DNA of 64,000 nt from Pseudoruegeria sp039972875 (GCA_039972875.1 JBDWMA010000032.1:303473-367472); one strand, 5' to 3'. Counted from the stretch's first letter, positions 36,228-45,221 are shown. Numbers and translations: made by a program. Notes: a model not told the origin generated them from the letters alone.

Positions 36228-36830
36228 TTGGCCAATGTCATCGTATACTATGCCCACCCCGGACATCGACACTCCCATGCCAACCGTGCCATGCAGCGCG
36301 AAGCGCAAAAGGTTACAGGGATCACAATGGTTGATCTTTATGCCGATTATCCTCGATTTGAAATTGATCCGGACAAAGAACAACAACGCCTATTGGACCA
36401 TGACATTATCGTATTCCAATTCCCGCTATTTTGGTATTCTACGCCGTCCCTCCTAAAGGAATGGCAAGATTTGGTGCTGGAGCATGGCTTTGCCTTTGGC
36501 CACGGCGGTGACAAACTTGTCGGGAAATCCCTGATGCTTGCTGTGACGGCCGCTGGACCCAAGGATGCCTACACCCCAGACGGATATCAAAACCACCAGA
36601 TGCGAGAGTTTTTGGTACCTATGGAGCAAACCGCCACACTCTGCAAAATGCATTTTCTGCCCCCCTACGTTCTATACGGATCTCTTCGGGTAGAGAGCGA
36701 CGGTTTTCTGAGCCACGCCAAAGGGTTCGCACAGGTATTGGCAGCATTGCGTGATGACGTGTTGACGCCGTCCTCCCCAAAGGTCCCATTTCTGACAGCA
36801 GAAACTCTAACTTTGCAAAAGGAGGCCTAG
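36228..36830 (+). CDS. kefF: NAD(P)H-dependent oxidoreductase, KefF-type
   Basis: A 200-residue flavodoxin-fold quinone reductase. IVYYAHPGHRHSHANRAM is the FMN-binding entry, and FQFPLFWYSTPSLLKEWQDLVL the family centre. In E. coli such proteins (KefF, YheR) bind and activate Kef potassium efflux channels and reduce quinones. It lies 3 bases before a Kef-type antiporter gene, the same arrangement as kefF-kefC. The start appears to be TTG (36228), since no upstream ATG fits and the family N-terminus begins there. Symbol by context. Confidence 0.85.
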   Translation: MANVIVYYAHPGHRHSHANRAMQREAQKVTGITMVDLYADYPRFEIDPDKEQQRLLDHDIIVFQFPLFWYSTPSLLKEWQDLVLEHGFAFGHGGDKLVGKSLMLAVTAAGPKDAYTPDGYQNHQMREFLVPMEQTATLCKMHFLPPYVLYGSLRVESDGFLSHAKGFAQVLAALRDDVLTPSSPKVPFLTAETLTLQKEA

Positions 36831-36833
36831 GCC

Positions 36834-38837
36834 ATGGACGGATTTATGCTTTTGGCCTTTATATTTATTGTCGCTGGCGTAATTGCGGTGCCGATTGCCT
36901 CGCGGCTTGGGTTGGGTTCCGTGCTTGGCTATTTGCTTGCTGGCATCGCGATTAGCCCCTTGCTGGCCGCGTTGAATGTGGATGTGATCAGCCTTCAACA
37001 TTTTGCGGAATTCGGCGTCGTCATGATGCTATTTCTTGTAGGTCTTGAGCTGGAGCCCAAAATGCTCTGGGAGATGCGTCACCGTCTATTGGGATTGGGT
37101 GGCCTGCAAGTGGGTGGAACCACGGTATTGGTCATGGGGTGCGCGATGATCCTTGGGCAACCGTGGACCATTGCGATGGCGATTGGTCTTGTCTTTGCGC
37201 TGTCGTCAACCGCTATCGTGCTACAAACATTGAATGAACGCGGCCTGATGAAAGGCGATGGGGGACAAGCGAGTTTTTCAGTCCTTTTGTTTCAAGATAT
37301 TGCCGTCATTCCAATGCTCGCACTCATCCCATTGTTGGCCGTGCCAGAATTGATGGATAGCGCGGCGGATATCGCACACGGAACAGACGGCGGTCACGCA
37401 GATACCAGCCACAGCACCAACAACCATGGAACAGAGGATGATCATAGCGATGCAGGCCATGGTCCAACTGGTCCGGCCTGGATTGAAACCCTCCCTGGGT
37501 ATCTGCGTGCGTTGGTTACCATCGCCGCCGTCGGATTTGTTATTGTGGCTGGCAGTTTGCTGACCCGACCCATCTTTCGGTTCGTGGCAATGGCCAAACT
37601 CCGGGAATTATTCACCGCCACAGCTCTGATGATGGTGATCGGCATTGCACTATTGATGTCCCTCGTGGGGCTTTCCCCTGCCCTTGGTACGTTTTTGGCC
37701 GGTGTCGTTCTGGCCAACAGCGAATTCCGCCATGAACTCGAAAGCGACATCGACCCGTTCCGGGGGCTGCTATTAGGATTGTTCTTTATGACCGTGGGCG
37801 CAGGTATTAATTTTGGCCTGCTCTTTGGACACTTTGGGACAGTGGTTGGGTTAACCCTTGGCTTGATGATGCTAAAGGCGCTTGTCTTGTTGGCGCTCGC
37901 CCGCGCGTTCAAAGTTCAAGGTGCTGACAAATGGATATTCGGGCTCGGGTTGGCGCAAGCGGGTGAATTCGGATTTGTCTTATTGTCCTTTACGGTGGCC
38001 AATGATGTCATCCCCAAAAGCGTCGCCGACGTTCTATTGTTGGTCGTTGCATTGTCGATGCTGCTCACGCCGGCGCTTTTCATTCTGTACGACCGCGTAA
38101 TTGTGCCACGTTATTCAGACGCAGAGCCCCGTGACCCAGATGAAATCGAGGAAAGTGGAAAAGTTATCATCGCTGGTCACGGTCGATTTGGCGGCATCGT
38201 GAACCGGATCTTATTGGGCGCGGGCTATTCAACCGTCGTGCTAGACCATCAATTCGATCAGCTCGATCGCCTACGGGCCTTTGGTATGAAAATCCATTAC
38301 GGCGATGCAACCCGGCCTGACTTGCTCCACGCGGCTGGGATTGAAGAGGCCTCGATTCTTGTTGTTGCTATCGATGATCGTGAACAGATCAACGAATTGG
38401 TGCGCTATGTAACCCATAATTACCCCCACATTCACGTGGTGGCGCGGGCCGTTGACCGGCATCATGTTTATGAACTCTACGCCGCCGGGGCGCGTGATAT
38501 TATCCGTGACACATTTGACAGCTCCCTTCGGGCCGGACGCTCCGCGTTAGAAGCTCTTGGTGTTCACAACTACGAAGCCGAACGTATGGTGCGTGGCTTT
38601 GAGCGACAGGATCGACGGGCCCTCGTAGATTTGGCCAATCTGTACGACCCTGATGTTCCAGTCCATGAAAACAAAGACTATATCGCACGAGCACAAGAGT
38701 TGCGGGCAGAGGAAGAGGCCGTAATGTCTGGCCACGGCAATAGTTTTGGTGGGCGGTATCAACGCGGGTGGGAGCCACCCACCCTTCAAGACTTAGAGGC
38801 TGAGATCGCCGAATCTCAGGATGCTGAAACAACCTGA
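36834..38837 (+). CDS. kefB: CPA2 monovalent cation:proton antiporter, KefB/KefC type
   Basis: A 667-residue transporter. Residues 1-420 form about twelve helices, starting MDGFMLLAFIFIVAGVIAVP, with FGVVMMLFLVGLELEP and SPALGTFLAGVVLANSEF typical of Kef exchangers. An RCK/TrkA-N domain (about 442-560) has the dinucleotide motif GHGRFGGIVN. It should export K+ in exchange for protons, gated by glutathione adducts in the best studied relatives. An unusual His- and Asp-rich hydrophilic stretch at about residues 182-215 interrupts the membrane part. The last 22 bases overlap the convergent LysR gene. kefB versus kefC is not resolvable. Confidence 0.9.
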   Translation: MDGFMLLAFIFIVAGVIAVPIASRLGLGSVLGYLLAGIAISPLLAALNVDVISLQHFAEFGVVMMLFLVGLELEPKMLWEMRHRLLGLGGLQVGGTTVLVMGCAMILGQPWTIAMAIGLVFALSSTAIVLQTLNERGLMKGDGGQASFSVLLFQDIAVIPMLALIPLLAVPELMDSAADIAHGTDGGHADTSHSTNNHGTEDDHSDAGHGPTGPAWIETLPGYLRALVTIAAVGFVIVAGSLLTRPIFRFVAMAKLRELFTATALMMVIGIALLMSLVGLSPALGTFLAGVVLANSEFRHELESDIDPFRGLLLGLFFMTVGAGINFGLLFGHFGTVVGLTLGLMMLKALVLLALARAFKVQGADKWIFGLGLAQAGEFGFVLLSFTVANDVIPKSVADVLLLVVALSMLLTPALFILYDRVIVPRYSDAEPRDPDEIEESGKVIIAGHGRFGGIVNRILLGAGYSTVVLDHQFDQLDRLRAFGMKIHYGDATRPDLLHAAGIEEASILVVAIDDREQINELVRYVTHNYPHIHVVARAVDRHHVYELYAAGARDIIRDTFDSSLRAGRSALEALGVHNYEAERMVRGFERQDRRALVDLANLYDPDVPVHENKDYIARAQELRAEEEAVMSGHGNSFGGRYQRGWEPPTLQDLEAEIAESQDAETT

Positions 38838-39697
38838 AGCTTTGGCGTATCTGCGTAAGTCTTTCTAATGAGGTTTGCCAAGGCCTCCGGAACGGTTCCC
38901 TTAGCCAATTCGCTGACATAAAGATTAATGTGCTTTCCTGGCAGTTCAGGCAGCGCGCCGCTATGATGAATACGTTCCATATGGGGCGGCTCCATTCCCT
39001 CAAGTGCCGTGTGGACCGCCAAATCGGCACATACTGACGCCTCAATCGTGCGAGTAGAATCCGATTCAACGGCCATCTCCCATGGAATATCCGCTTGATC
39101 CAGCGCCTCTGTAACAGTTCCTCGGAATAGGCAATTGGGTTCATAAGCCAGCCGCAGCGGACGTTGCCTCCAGATCGTTCCACCCGGAGCACCGACCCAG
39201 ATTAAAGGTAAAGACTTCAATGTCTCGCCTCCTGCATCACAGATATCCTCTGTCGTCAGGATCATATCACATTCCCCACGCCTGAATTGCTCCTTAAGAC
39301 GACGCGTATAAGAGGAGAGCAGTTGCACCCGAACCCGTGGAAAATCGACCGAAAAACGATGCAAAACCTGTGGGATGGCCGGATAGACAATATCGTGCGG
39401 TACCCCAAGTACGATTTCACCCTCATAGGACTGATGCGTCATACGCGCATAAATCTCATCGTTCAGCGCCAACATACGCCGCCCATACCCCAATAACTGT
39501 TCCCCAGCAGCTGTCAGTCCAATGGTCCGCGCTGAACGGTCCAATAGTTGCAAATCAAGGGATTCCTCCAGCCGCTTCAACTGCATCGAGACTGCAGATT
39601 GCGTTAAGTTTAGAAACCCAGCGGCCCGCGTCACCCCGCCAGCATCCGCCACAGCGACAAATGACCGAAGTGCGGTCATATCCAAATTTCGCGGCAT
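38816..39697 (-). CDS. LysR family transcriptional regulator
   Basis: A 293-residue LTTR. The N-terminal winged helix-turn-helix is RSFVAVADAGGVTRAAGFLNLTQSAVSMQLKRLEES in two adjoining pieces around residues 10-46. An effector-binding domain follows (about 90-290), with EIVLGVPHDIVYPAIPQVL. AGGA lies before the ATG. LTTRs usually control a divergent gene; here the upstream neighbour on the other strand is the DUF1127 gene at 39820. Its 3' end overlaps the end of kefB, which is convergent, so a link to kefFB is less obvious. Confidence 0.92.
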   Translation of the reverse strand: MPRNLDMTALRSFVAVADAGGVTRAAGFLNLTQSAVSMQLKRLEESLDLQLLDRSARTIGLTAAGEQLLGYGRRMLALNDEIYARMTHQSYEGEIVLGVPHDIVYPAIPQVLHRFSVDFPRVRVQLLSSYTRRLKEQFRRGECDMILTTEDICDAGGETLKSLPLIWVGAPGGTIWRQRPLRLAYEPNCLFRGTVTEALDQADIPWEMAVESDSTRTIEASVCADLAVHTALEGMEPPHMERIHHSGALPELPGKHINLYVSELAKGTVPEALANLIRKTYADTPKLQVVSAS

Positions 39698-39819
39698 ATC
39701 AATGATCCTTATGAGTCACTTAATAAATATTCATTTTCAAAATACACATAACATCCGATATACATCAATAGAAATTATGAGAACCCGACAACAAATCAAT
39801 AAATCGAAAGGATCACGAC

Positions 39820-40065
39820 ATGACACAACTTGCATCCCGTACCCGTTCTTTTGGCGTTCTGGCACGCGTGGCTTTGATCCACGATGTTTGGCAGCAACGC
39901 CGTGCGCTACGAGGGCTTGAAGACACACAACTCAAAGACTTGGGACTGACTCGAAGCCTAGCTCATGAAGAATCCCAAAGACCATTATGGGACCTTCCTC
40001 GCCACGCTCAACGTGCAGATGTTTGGGATGTACCCCCTCATTGGTGTCAAAAAGCCGGTATTTAA
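39820..40065 (+). CDS. DUF1127 small protein
   Basis: An 81-residue protein with the DUF1127 (YjiS-like) core RRALRGLEDTQLKDLGLTRS at about residues 27-46, an Arg-rich helix pair. Related alphaproteobacterial proteins have been linked to RNA turnover and phosphate or carbon metabolism. The remainder is Trp- and Pro-rich. AAAGGA lies 8 bases before ATG 39820. It is divergent from the LysR gene with 122 bases between, a position that would suit LysR control. Confidence 0.82.
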   Translation: MTQLASRTRSFGVLARVALIHDVWQQRRALRGLEDTQLKDLGLTRSLAHEESQRPLWDLPRHAQRADVWDVPPHWCQKAGI

Positions 40066-40139
40066 GCAATTTGACCGGATACCAGCGCGCAATAAACTTG
40101 AAATTGGGTCAATGAACCCCGATATTTAACAACGAAGGG

Positions 40140-40158
40140 CGCGTGCGGCTTGCACGCG
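40140..40158 (+). terminator. GC hairpin between DUF1127 and Bax-inhibitor genes
   Basis: CGCGTGC (40140-40146) and GCACGCG (40152-40158) form a perfect 7-bp stem with loop GGCTT. A TTTTTA run follows 8 bases later. It could end DUF1127 transcription or lie in the leader of the next gene, whose GGAGG begins about 20 bases downstream. Confidence 0.5.
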
Positions 40159-40187
40159 ACCGAACCAGTTTTTAATCGGAGGCTATA

Positions 40188-40922
40188 ATGGCACAATTCG
40201 ACACGATCCGCGCCGGAGCAGGTGCTCGCACCGCGCAGATCGATGAGGGTCTTCGCGCCCATATGAACAAAGTTTACGGCACAATGTCTGTTGGCACGTT
40301 GCTGACATTCTTGGTGGCTTGGGCAGTGGGGTCCTCCCCGGAACTGTTTTCCGTGTTGCGCAACCCCGAAGGCGGCATGACAATTGTTGGCTGGGCCGTA
40401 ATGTTTGCGCCGCTGATCATGGTTTTTGCTTTTGGTGCCGCGATTAACCGCTTGTCAGCCGCTGGCGCGCAGTTGTTCTTCTACGCATTCTCAGCCGTTA
40501 TGGGTCTGTCCATGGCTTGGATCTTCGTTGCTTTTACCGGCATGTCCATCGCGACTGTCTTCCTTGTGACGTCGATCTCTTTTGCCGGTCTATCCCTCTG
40601 GGGCTATACCACCAAGAAAGACATCTCCGCCTGGGGAAGCTTCCTCATCATGGGTGTTATTGGTCTAGTAGTTGCATCCCTGGTCAACATCTGGCTGCAG
40701 TCTTCGGCGATCCAATTCGCCGTATCGATCTTGGGTGTTCTGATTTTTGCTGGCCTTACAGCTTATGACACACAAAAGATCAAAAACGATTATATCGCGC
40801 ATGCCCACAGCATGGATCGCGAATGGTTGGCAAAATCCGCGATCATGGGTGCACTAAGCCTGTATCTGGACTTTATCAACATGTTCATGTTCTTGCTGCA
40901 GCTGTTTGGCAACCGCGAATAA
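40188..40922 (+). CDS. Bax inhibitor-1/YccA family membrane protein
   Basis: A 244-residue protein with seven predicted membrane helices of the BI-1 (TMBIM) family. Characteristic parts are HMNKVYGTMSVGTLLTFLVA near the start, WIFVAFTGMSIATVFLVTS in the middle, and AGLTAYDTQKIKNDYIAHAH followed by LSLYLDFINMFMFLLQLFG at the end, where the conserved Asp residues sit. Bacterial relatives act as pH-sensitive calcium leak channels or interact with the FtsH protease. GGAGG precedes ATG 40188. Confidence 0.93.
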   Translation: MAQFDTIRAGAGARTAQIDEGLRAHMNKVYGTMSVGTLLTFLVAWAVGSSPELFSVLRNPEGGMTIVGWAVMFAPLIMVFAFGAAINRLSAAGAQLFFYAFSAVMGLSMAWIFVAFTGMSIATVFLVTSISFAGLSLWGYTTKKDISAWGSFLIMGVIGLVVASLVNIWLQSSAIQFAVSILGVLIFAGLTAYDTQKIKNDYIAHAHSMDREWLAKSAIMGALSLYLDFINMFMFLLQLFGNRE

Positions 40923-40946
40923 CATTTCTTTAAAACCTATAAAATT

Positions 40947-40983
40947 AAGCCCCGCCTAACCAACTGTTAAGCGGAGCTTTTTT
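40947..40983 (+). terminator. Terminator of the Bax-inhibitor-1 gene
   Basis: AAGCCCCGCCTAAC (40947-40960) pairs with GTTAAGCGGAGCTT (40966-40979) apart from two mismatches, followed by a T run to 40983. Confidence 0.85.
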
Positions 40984-41642
40984 CATGTTTCTTTGCGTTG
41001 ATCGAAACGTGCAGTATCTAGTGATATTTGCCCATCAAACATGTAATTTGAGCATTGGCAGGAAACTTCTTTCAATTCAGCCGCTTAGCGCCAAGGGTTC
41101 TTTTACATTCGATATCGAAGCTGTCGAAGAAATCCTTAATCAATTAGTTGAAACGGGACATTTCTTAAATCGCCTTCCTCAAATTTCGTTGCATGTTTGG
41201 CTAGACCTTGGTGGAGGCCAAACCACTCATTCCTAAGGTAGAAAAAGGTTCATAAAACTTAGCTTCGGACTAGGCTGACAGCCGTTTTAAAAGTCACTCG
41301 TGCTCTATCCATCAGGGATGAACATCCGTTCCAATCGAACTTAAACGTTCACACCATATCGAAATGGGCGTTTGACTTTCTCTTGACGCACCAAACGTAG
41401 CTTTCGCCAAAGGCGCCTAGACCTCAAATATCGGAGCGTTTCTGGACGGTGCGGAGTTTTTCGCATGATTATGACCGACTGCACGGCGATAATAGCAAAA
41501 CCTCTGTCTTCGAAAGACATCGAATTATTAAGAATAATTACCGGTGCAGACGCGAATAATACTTCTTTTATAGAACGACCAAAGGTCACCAAATGAGGCA
41601 GCCTTAACCCCCTGCGCCATAGACTGAGGCTCCCCGCCCTCT
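40984..41642. other. About 660 bp without a convincing gene
   Basis: Two short frames exist: plus 40985-41236 (83 codons, starting right on the terminator tail, with no ribosome binding site) and minus 41341-41592 (83 codons with TTG start). Neither has a recognisable motif or good start signal. I see no tRNA-like or repeat structure. It may be decayed sequence or hold a small RNA; nothing can be supported. Confidence 0.5.
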
Positions 41643-43307
41643 TTATTTCTCTGTTAGTTTAAGTTCTATCCTGCGGTTCTGCGCCCGCGCCTCTGCCGTA
41701 TCAGAAGGGTTGATCGGTTGGTATTCACCGAACCCATTCGCCGCAAGGCGGTTTGGCGGCAGTCCGAGTGCATTTGTCATATAACGAACGACAGACAAAG
41801 CCCGTGCCTGAGAGAGTTCCCAATTGTCTGCGTATAAACCACTGCCTGATAATGGGGTGTTATCCGTATGACCATCGACGCGGATTATCCAGTCAATCTC
41901 ATCAGGGATTTCTCCGGAAACCGATTGCAAGATCGCCGCAATGCTTGCGATTTGTTGGCGCCCCTCAAAAGACAAATCGGCCGATCCCTGCTGGAATAAA
42001 ACTTCTGAAGAAAACACAAACCGGTCCCCAACAATCTGCACACCTTCTTTACGGGACAGAATATCACGCAGTCGCCCAAAGAATTCTGACCGATAGCTTT
42101 CCAAATCCCGCGTTTGCGCCCGAAGCGCTTCTGCTTCTGCCTCAAGACGAATACGCTCTGCCTCTTCCAGTTGACGGCGTTTACGCTCTTCTGATGCGGC
42201 GCGTGCGAGGGCTGTGTTCAGCTGGCTTCCCAATGCATCAATTTGAACCTGAGCGTCTGCATCGGCATCGGCAGCTGCATCAAGAATACTTTGCAGGGTT
42301 CCCAACTGCGTACGAAGGGATGCGACCTGCTCATTCAATAACGCGAGTTTGCGCAATGACTCAGCTGATTTGGCCTCTTCCTGCGACAATGCCTCATTTG
42401 CAAGGGCCAACAGGCGTTGACGTTCTTCAGAGTTCGTCAACGTCTCAGCCGCTGTCAAATCCGCATTCCGTTTCGCAGCTTGGGCCGCCGCAAGTAATGT
42501 AAGTGTGTCTTCGGCCTCTTGGCGCTGTGCCTCAAGAGCCAGCGTCATGGCGGACAGTTCATCTTCTGCACCGGCCAATTTCTCACGAAGCGCTTGCGCC
42601 GCTGCAGCCTCAGCTATGCGTACCTTTTCTTCTTCGCTTAACTGGTCTTGAATGTCCGTCAACACAACGGATTGATCAGTATTTGTTTGATTCAACTCAT
42701 CGATCAGTGCCTGCATTGCTTCTGCTTTGGCGGCCGCAAGGCGTGCGGATTCAATTTGTTGATCAACCTCATCACGGGTTTGCGCTAGGGCCAACTGCAA
42801 CGTATCACGTTCATTTGCCGCCTCTTGAAACGCGTTGTCCCGCTCAGAAAGCGCCTGTGCAAGGGCTGATCCTTCGTCCAATGCAGCATCACGTTGCAAC
42901 AATAATTGTGCGACTTGGGCTTCAAAATTGGTGATCGCAGCTGTCTGCGCGTCCAGAGCATCCGCTTGCAGATTATTTTGCGTCGTCAGCGCCGCGATCA
43001 TTGCCAATTGGGTATCAATTGTATTCCGTTCATCTTGAAGCGTTCCGGTTAGATCGCCAATTTCTGTTTCCAATGCATCAGAACGTTGTTGCTCTAGTCC
43101 CAATGCACGGGCCAGATCCAAAACTTCACTTGAGAGTTGATCAAGTTCGTTCTCTTGCCCGGTGATGGTTTCTTTTAGAACAAACTGAATCACCATAAAG
43201 ATTGTCAAAACAAACATCAGCACCAATAGAAGTGCCGTCATCGCGTCAACAAAACCCGGCCAGATTGAGGCCTGAAAGCGTTGTCCTGTGCGTCGGTTCA
43301 GTGCCAT
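41643..43307 (-). CDS. OmpA/MotB-like protein with long coiled-coil stalk
   Basis: A 554-residue protein with one N-terminal membrane helix (FVDAMTALLLVLMFVLTIFM), which contains Asp21 in the position of the proton-carrying Asp of MotB. Residues about 45-400 are Ala/Glu/Gln/Leu-rich and look like a long periplasmic coiled coil. The end (about 410-554) is an OmpA-type peptidoglycan-binding domain with VLFQQGSADLSFEGRQQIA, RVDGHTDNTPL and ARAQNRRIELKL. It starts 3 bases after the MotA/ExbB-like gene, so the two should form a proton-driven complex anchored to the wall. Its role is unknown; it is longer than usual MotB. Confidence 0.87.
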   Translation of the reverse strand: MALNRRTGQRFQASIWPGFVDAMTALLLVLMFVLTIFMVIQFVLKETITGQENELDQLSSEVLDLARALGLEQQRSDALETEIGDLTGTLQDERNTIDTQLAMIAALTTQNNLQADALDAQTAAITNFEAQVAQLLLQRDAALDEGSALAQALSERDNAFQEAANERDTLQLALAQTRDEVDQQIESARLAAAKAEAMQALIDELNQTNTDQSVVLTDIQDQLSEEEKVRIAEAAAAQALREKLAGAEDELSAMTLALEAQRQEAEDTLTLLAAAQAAKRNADLTAAETLTNSEERQRLLALANEALSQEEAKSAESLRKLALLNEQVASLRTQLGTLQSILDAAADADADAQVQIDALGSQLNTALARAASEERKRRQLEEAERIRLEAEAEALRAQTRDLESYRSEFFGRLRDILSRKEGVQIVGDRFVFSSEVLFQQGSADLSFEGRQQIASIAAILQSVSGEIPDEIDWIIRVDGHTDNTPLSGSGLYADNWELSQARALSVVRYMTNALGLPPNRLAANGFGEYQPINPSDTAEARAQNRRIELKLTEK

Positions 43308-43310
43308 GCT

Positions 43311-44594
43311 TTAACCCTGATTGCGGCCGCCGCCGCCCTGTCCGCCATCCGGGCCGCGCTGCTTGCCCGAACCTTTGTTTTGACCGCCTCTTTGGGGGTT
43401 TGGTTCACCTTGCTGCATACGACTTAGGCGTATCAGCTGACGCACAGAATTGTTCAGTACCCCAAGGTCGGTCCGCAGATCGGTAACTGTTTCTTGGCGT
43501 CCTGCGGCGACTTCTTCCAAAACGCGCAACAACTGCACATCTATTGAACGCAACCGCATCCGGCTTTCGGCATCTATGCCGCCCGCACCGCCACCAGACT
43601 CAGCCTGCGCCGACAGCACCGCCAATAGCCGTTCCTGCCCTTCTACGACGCGGTCCATGGCGCTGGCCGCACCAGCATCAACTTCTAATTTATTCGTCAG
43701 GGCATAGACCGAATTGACCAATGCATCCAAACGGTCATTCACTTGAGATCGCGCCGCATCAGAGCGGGTTACCATCTCTTGCATATTCTCCATTTGCGCC
43801 GCCATCTGATCCAACACAACGGCGACGACATCATGGTCTAGGTTGCCCTCACCATCCCCCGAGGTGATCCCAACGCGAGTGATAGTGGATAACCATTCCT
43901 CTAACTCCCGGTAAAACCGGTTTTGACCATGACTGACAAAAAGCTCCAGCAGTCCAACCACCAATGAGCCAGCCAAACCCAACAACGAAGATGAAAAGGC
44001 TGTGCCCATTCCATCCAGCTGCGTTTCTAACCCGCTCATGAGGCGGGTGAACACTTGGATGCCACCTTCCCCGTTTTCGGGGGCTAAGGCACGAATGGTT
44101 TCAACAAGTCCCGGAACCGTCGTTGCCAGACCGTAGAATGTCCCTAAAAGGCCGAGAAATATCAGTAGGTTGACGATGTATCGAGTAATGTCCCGTATTT
44201 CATCAATTCGTGTTGCCACGGATTCAAGGATGGACGAGCTTGACGCCGATGAAATTTGTTGAGTAGCAGACCGGTTTGACAGCAACGCGGCCAATGGTGC
44301 CAACAACCGTGGAACACGCTTTGACTGATGCGCGGGTTCTTTGCGTACGAACCCTACAACCCAATTCGCTGAAAAAACCAATTGGGCCACTTGCCAAAAA
44401 CACGCAAGAACCCCGATTAGAAATACAAAAAGAATAAATCCGTTCAAATACAGATTGGCGAAAAACACCTCATAGACACGCGGCAACGCCACATAAGCCC
44501 CTGCCCCAACAAGGGCAAGAACGATGAGCATTTCCGCGATCTGGCGGATTGGAAGCGAGAATTGTGCCGAGACCTCGCGATCGGGGTGGTCCAT
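43311..44594 (-). CDS. MotA/TolQ/ExbB-like proton channel protein with long cytoplasmic tail
   Basis: A 427-residue inner-membrane protein with about four helices (near residues 20-38, 50-72, 138-160 and 200-222). The core motifs LLGTFYGLATTVPGL and LDGMGTAFSSSLLGLAGSL match the pore helices of MotA/TolQ/ExbB. The C-terminal 200 residues are hydrophilic and helical (MENMQEMVTRSDAARSQV) and end in a Gly/Gln/Arg-rich tail. With the OmpA-like partner it should form a stator-like motor. No flagellar, ExbD or TolR genes are beside it. Function unknown. Confidence 0.85.
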   Translation of the reverse strand: MDHPDREVSAQFSLPIRQIAEMLIVLALVGAGAYVALPRVYEVFFANLYLNGFILFVFLIGVLACFWQVAQLVFSANWVVGFVRKEPAHQSKRVPRLLAPLAALLSNRSATQQISSASSSSILESVATRIDEIRDITRYIVNLLIFLGLLGTFYGLATTVPGLVETIRALAPENGEGGIQVFTRLMSGLETQLDGMGTAFSSSLLGLAGSLVVGLLELFVSHGQNRFYRELEEWLSTITRVGITSGDGEGNLDHDVVAVVLDQMAAQMENMQEMVTRSDAARSQVNDRLDALVNSVYALTNKLEVDAGAASAMDRVVEGQERLLAVLSAQAESGGGAGGIDAESRMRLRSIDVQLLRVLEEVAAGRQETVTDLRTDLGVLNNSVRQLIRLSRMQQGEPNPQRGGQNKGSGKQRGPDGGQGGGGRNQG

Positions 44595-44678
44595 GTGGAC
44601 AGTCCTGACCTGATTATTGTTACAAACACCTTAGGCATATGCCCTTGGCTTGCCAATGATATTCCTGCAACAGATAAA

Positions 44679-45221
44679 TTATCTGGCCAGGTTCTGTACC
44701 CGCTCCGTCAACCAGTTGAGATCAGCATCCTCGATCCCAAGTTCGCATAAATGACTGGCAGTATTGTAAAGGTATTCTGAATTGGGGCCGCGCCCACCTA
44801 CAGCCTCTGAGATCACTTGTGCCTGTTTTTCCAGATCTAGGGGCCCTGTGTATTGCGCATGGTCCTTGTCGACGATGTAGGTGACCGCATTAACGATCCG
44901 TCCATCGGACAACGTGACGTCGCCCCAAATCTCTAAATAGGCCGAAGAAATCAATTCACGTTCCCGTAGATCTGCCAAAGTCTTTGCCTGATGCTCTGAG
45001 GAAACCGAAAACGCCAAACCATGGCATTGGCCGTCATCTGCGGGATCAAGCGCCAGAACTAGTCCTGGGTCCTCTTTGGTGCCACGATGATGAATGGACC
45101 ACATACAGAAACTACGATGATAACCTGAAAGCGTCGCAAGCACCCTTTCTTCATAGGGAAATTCAGGATTCCACATCAACGATCCATAGCCAAAAACCCA
45201 AAGCGGGGCTGTCTCATTCAT
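44679..45221 (-). CDS. Gamma-glutamylcyclotransferase, ChaC-like
   Basis: A 180-residue protein of the ChaC family, which cleaves the gamma-glutamyl part of glutathione to 5-oxoproline. WVFGYGSLMWNPEFPYEER is the substrate-binding YGSL motif at residues 8-26. SGYHRSFCMWSIHHRGT and the central Glu-rich REREL segment match as well. Start 45221 (MNETAPLWVFGYGSLMW) is preferred over an upstream start at 45500, which would overlap the divergent DUF2125 gene. It lies downstream of no operon partner; the MotA-like gene follows on the same strand after 84 bases. Confidence 0.87.
   Translation of the reverse strand: MNETAPLWVFGYGSLMWNPEFPYEERVLATLSGYHRSFCMWSIHHRGTKEDPGLVLALDPADDGQCHGLAFSVSSEHQAKTLADLRERELISSAYLEIWGDVTLSDGRIVNAVTYIVDKDHAQYTGPLDLEKQAQVISEAVGGRGPNSEYLYNTASHLCELGIEDADLNWLTERVQNLAR

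Noticed and set aside
40985..41592. Two 83-codon frames (plus 40985-41236, minus 41341-41592)
   Set aside because: No family resemblance and no ribosome binding site; one starts on the terminator tail and the other at TTG.
41753..42502. 249-codon plus-strand frame over the coiled-coil protein gene
   Set aside because: Antisense to a well-supported gene and made of low-complexity codons expected opposite a coiled coil.
41643..44594. A Zorya anti-phage system (ZorA/ZorB)
   Set aside because: The two membrane genes resemble ZorAB in layout, but no ZorC, ZorD or ZorE-like effector is beside them. The flanking genes (ChaC-like, DUF2125, extensin-like, tyrA, hisC) are conserved housekeeping, and the OmpA-like partner is far longer than usual ZorB.
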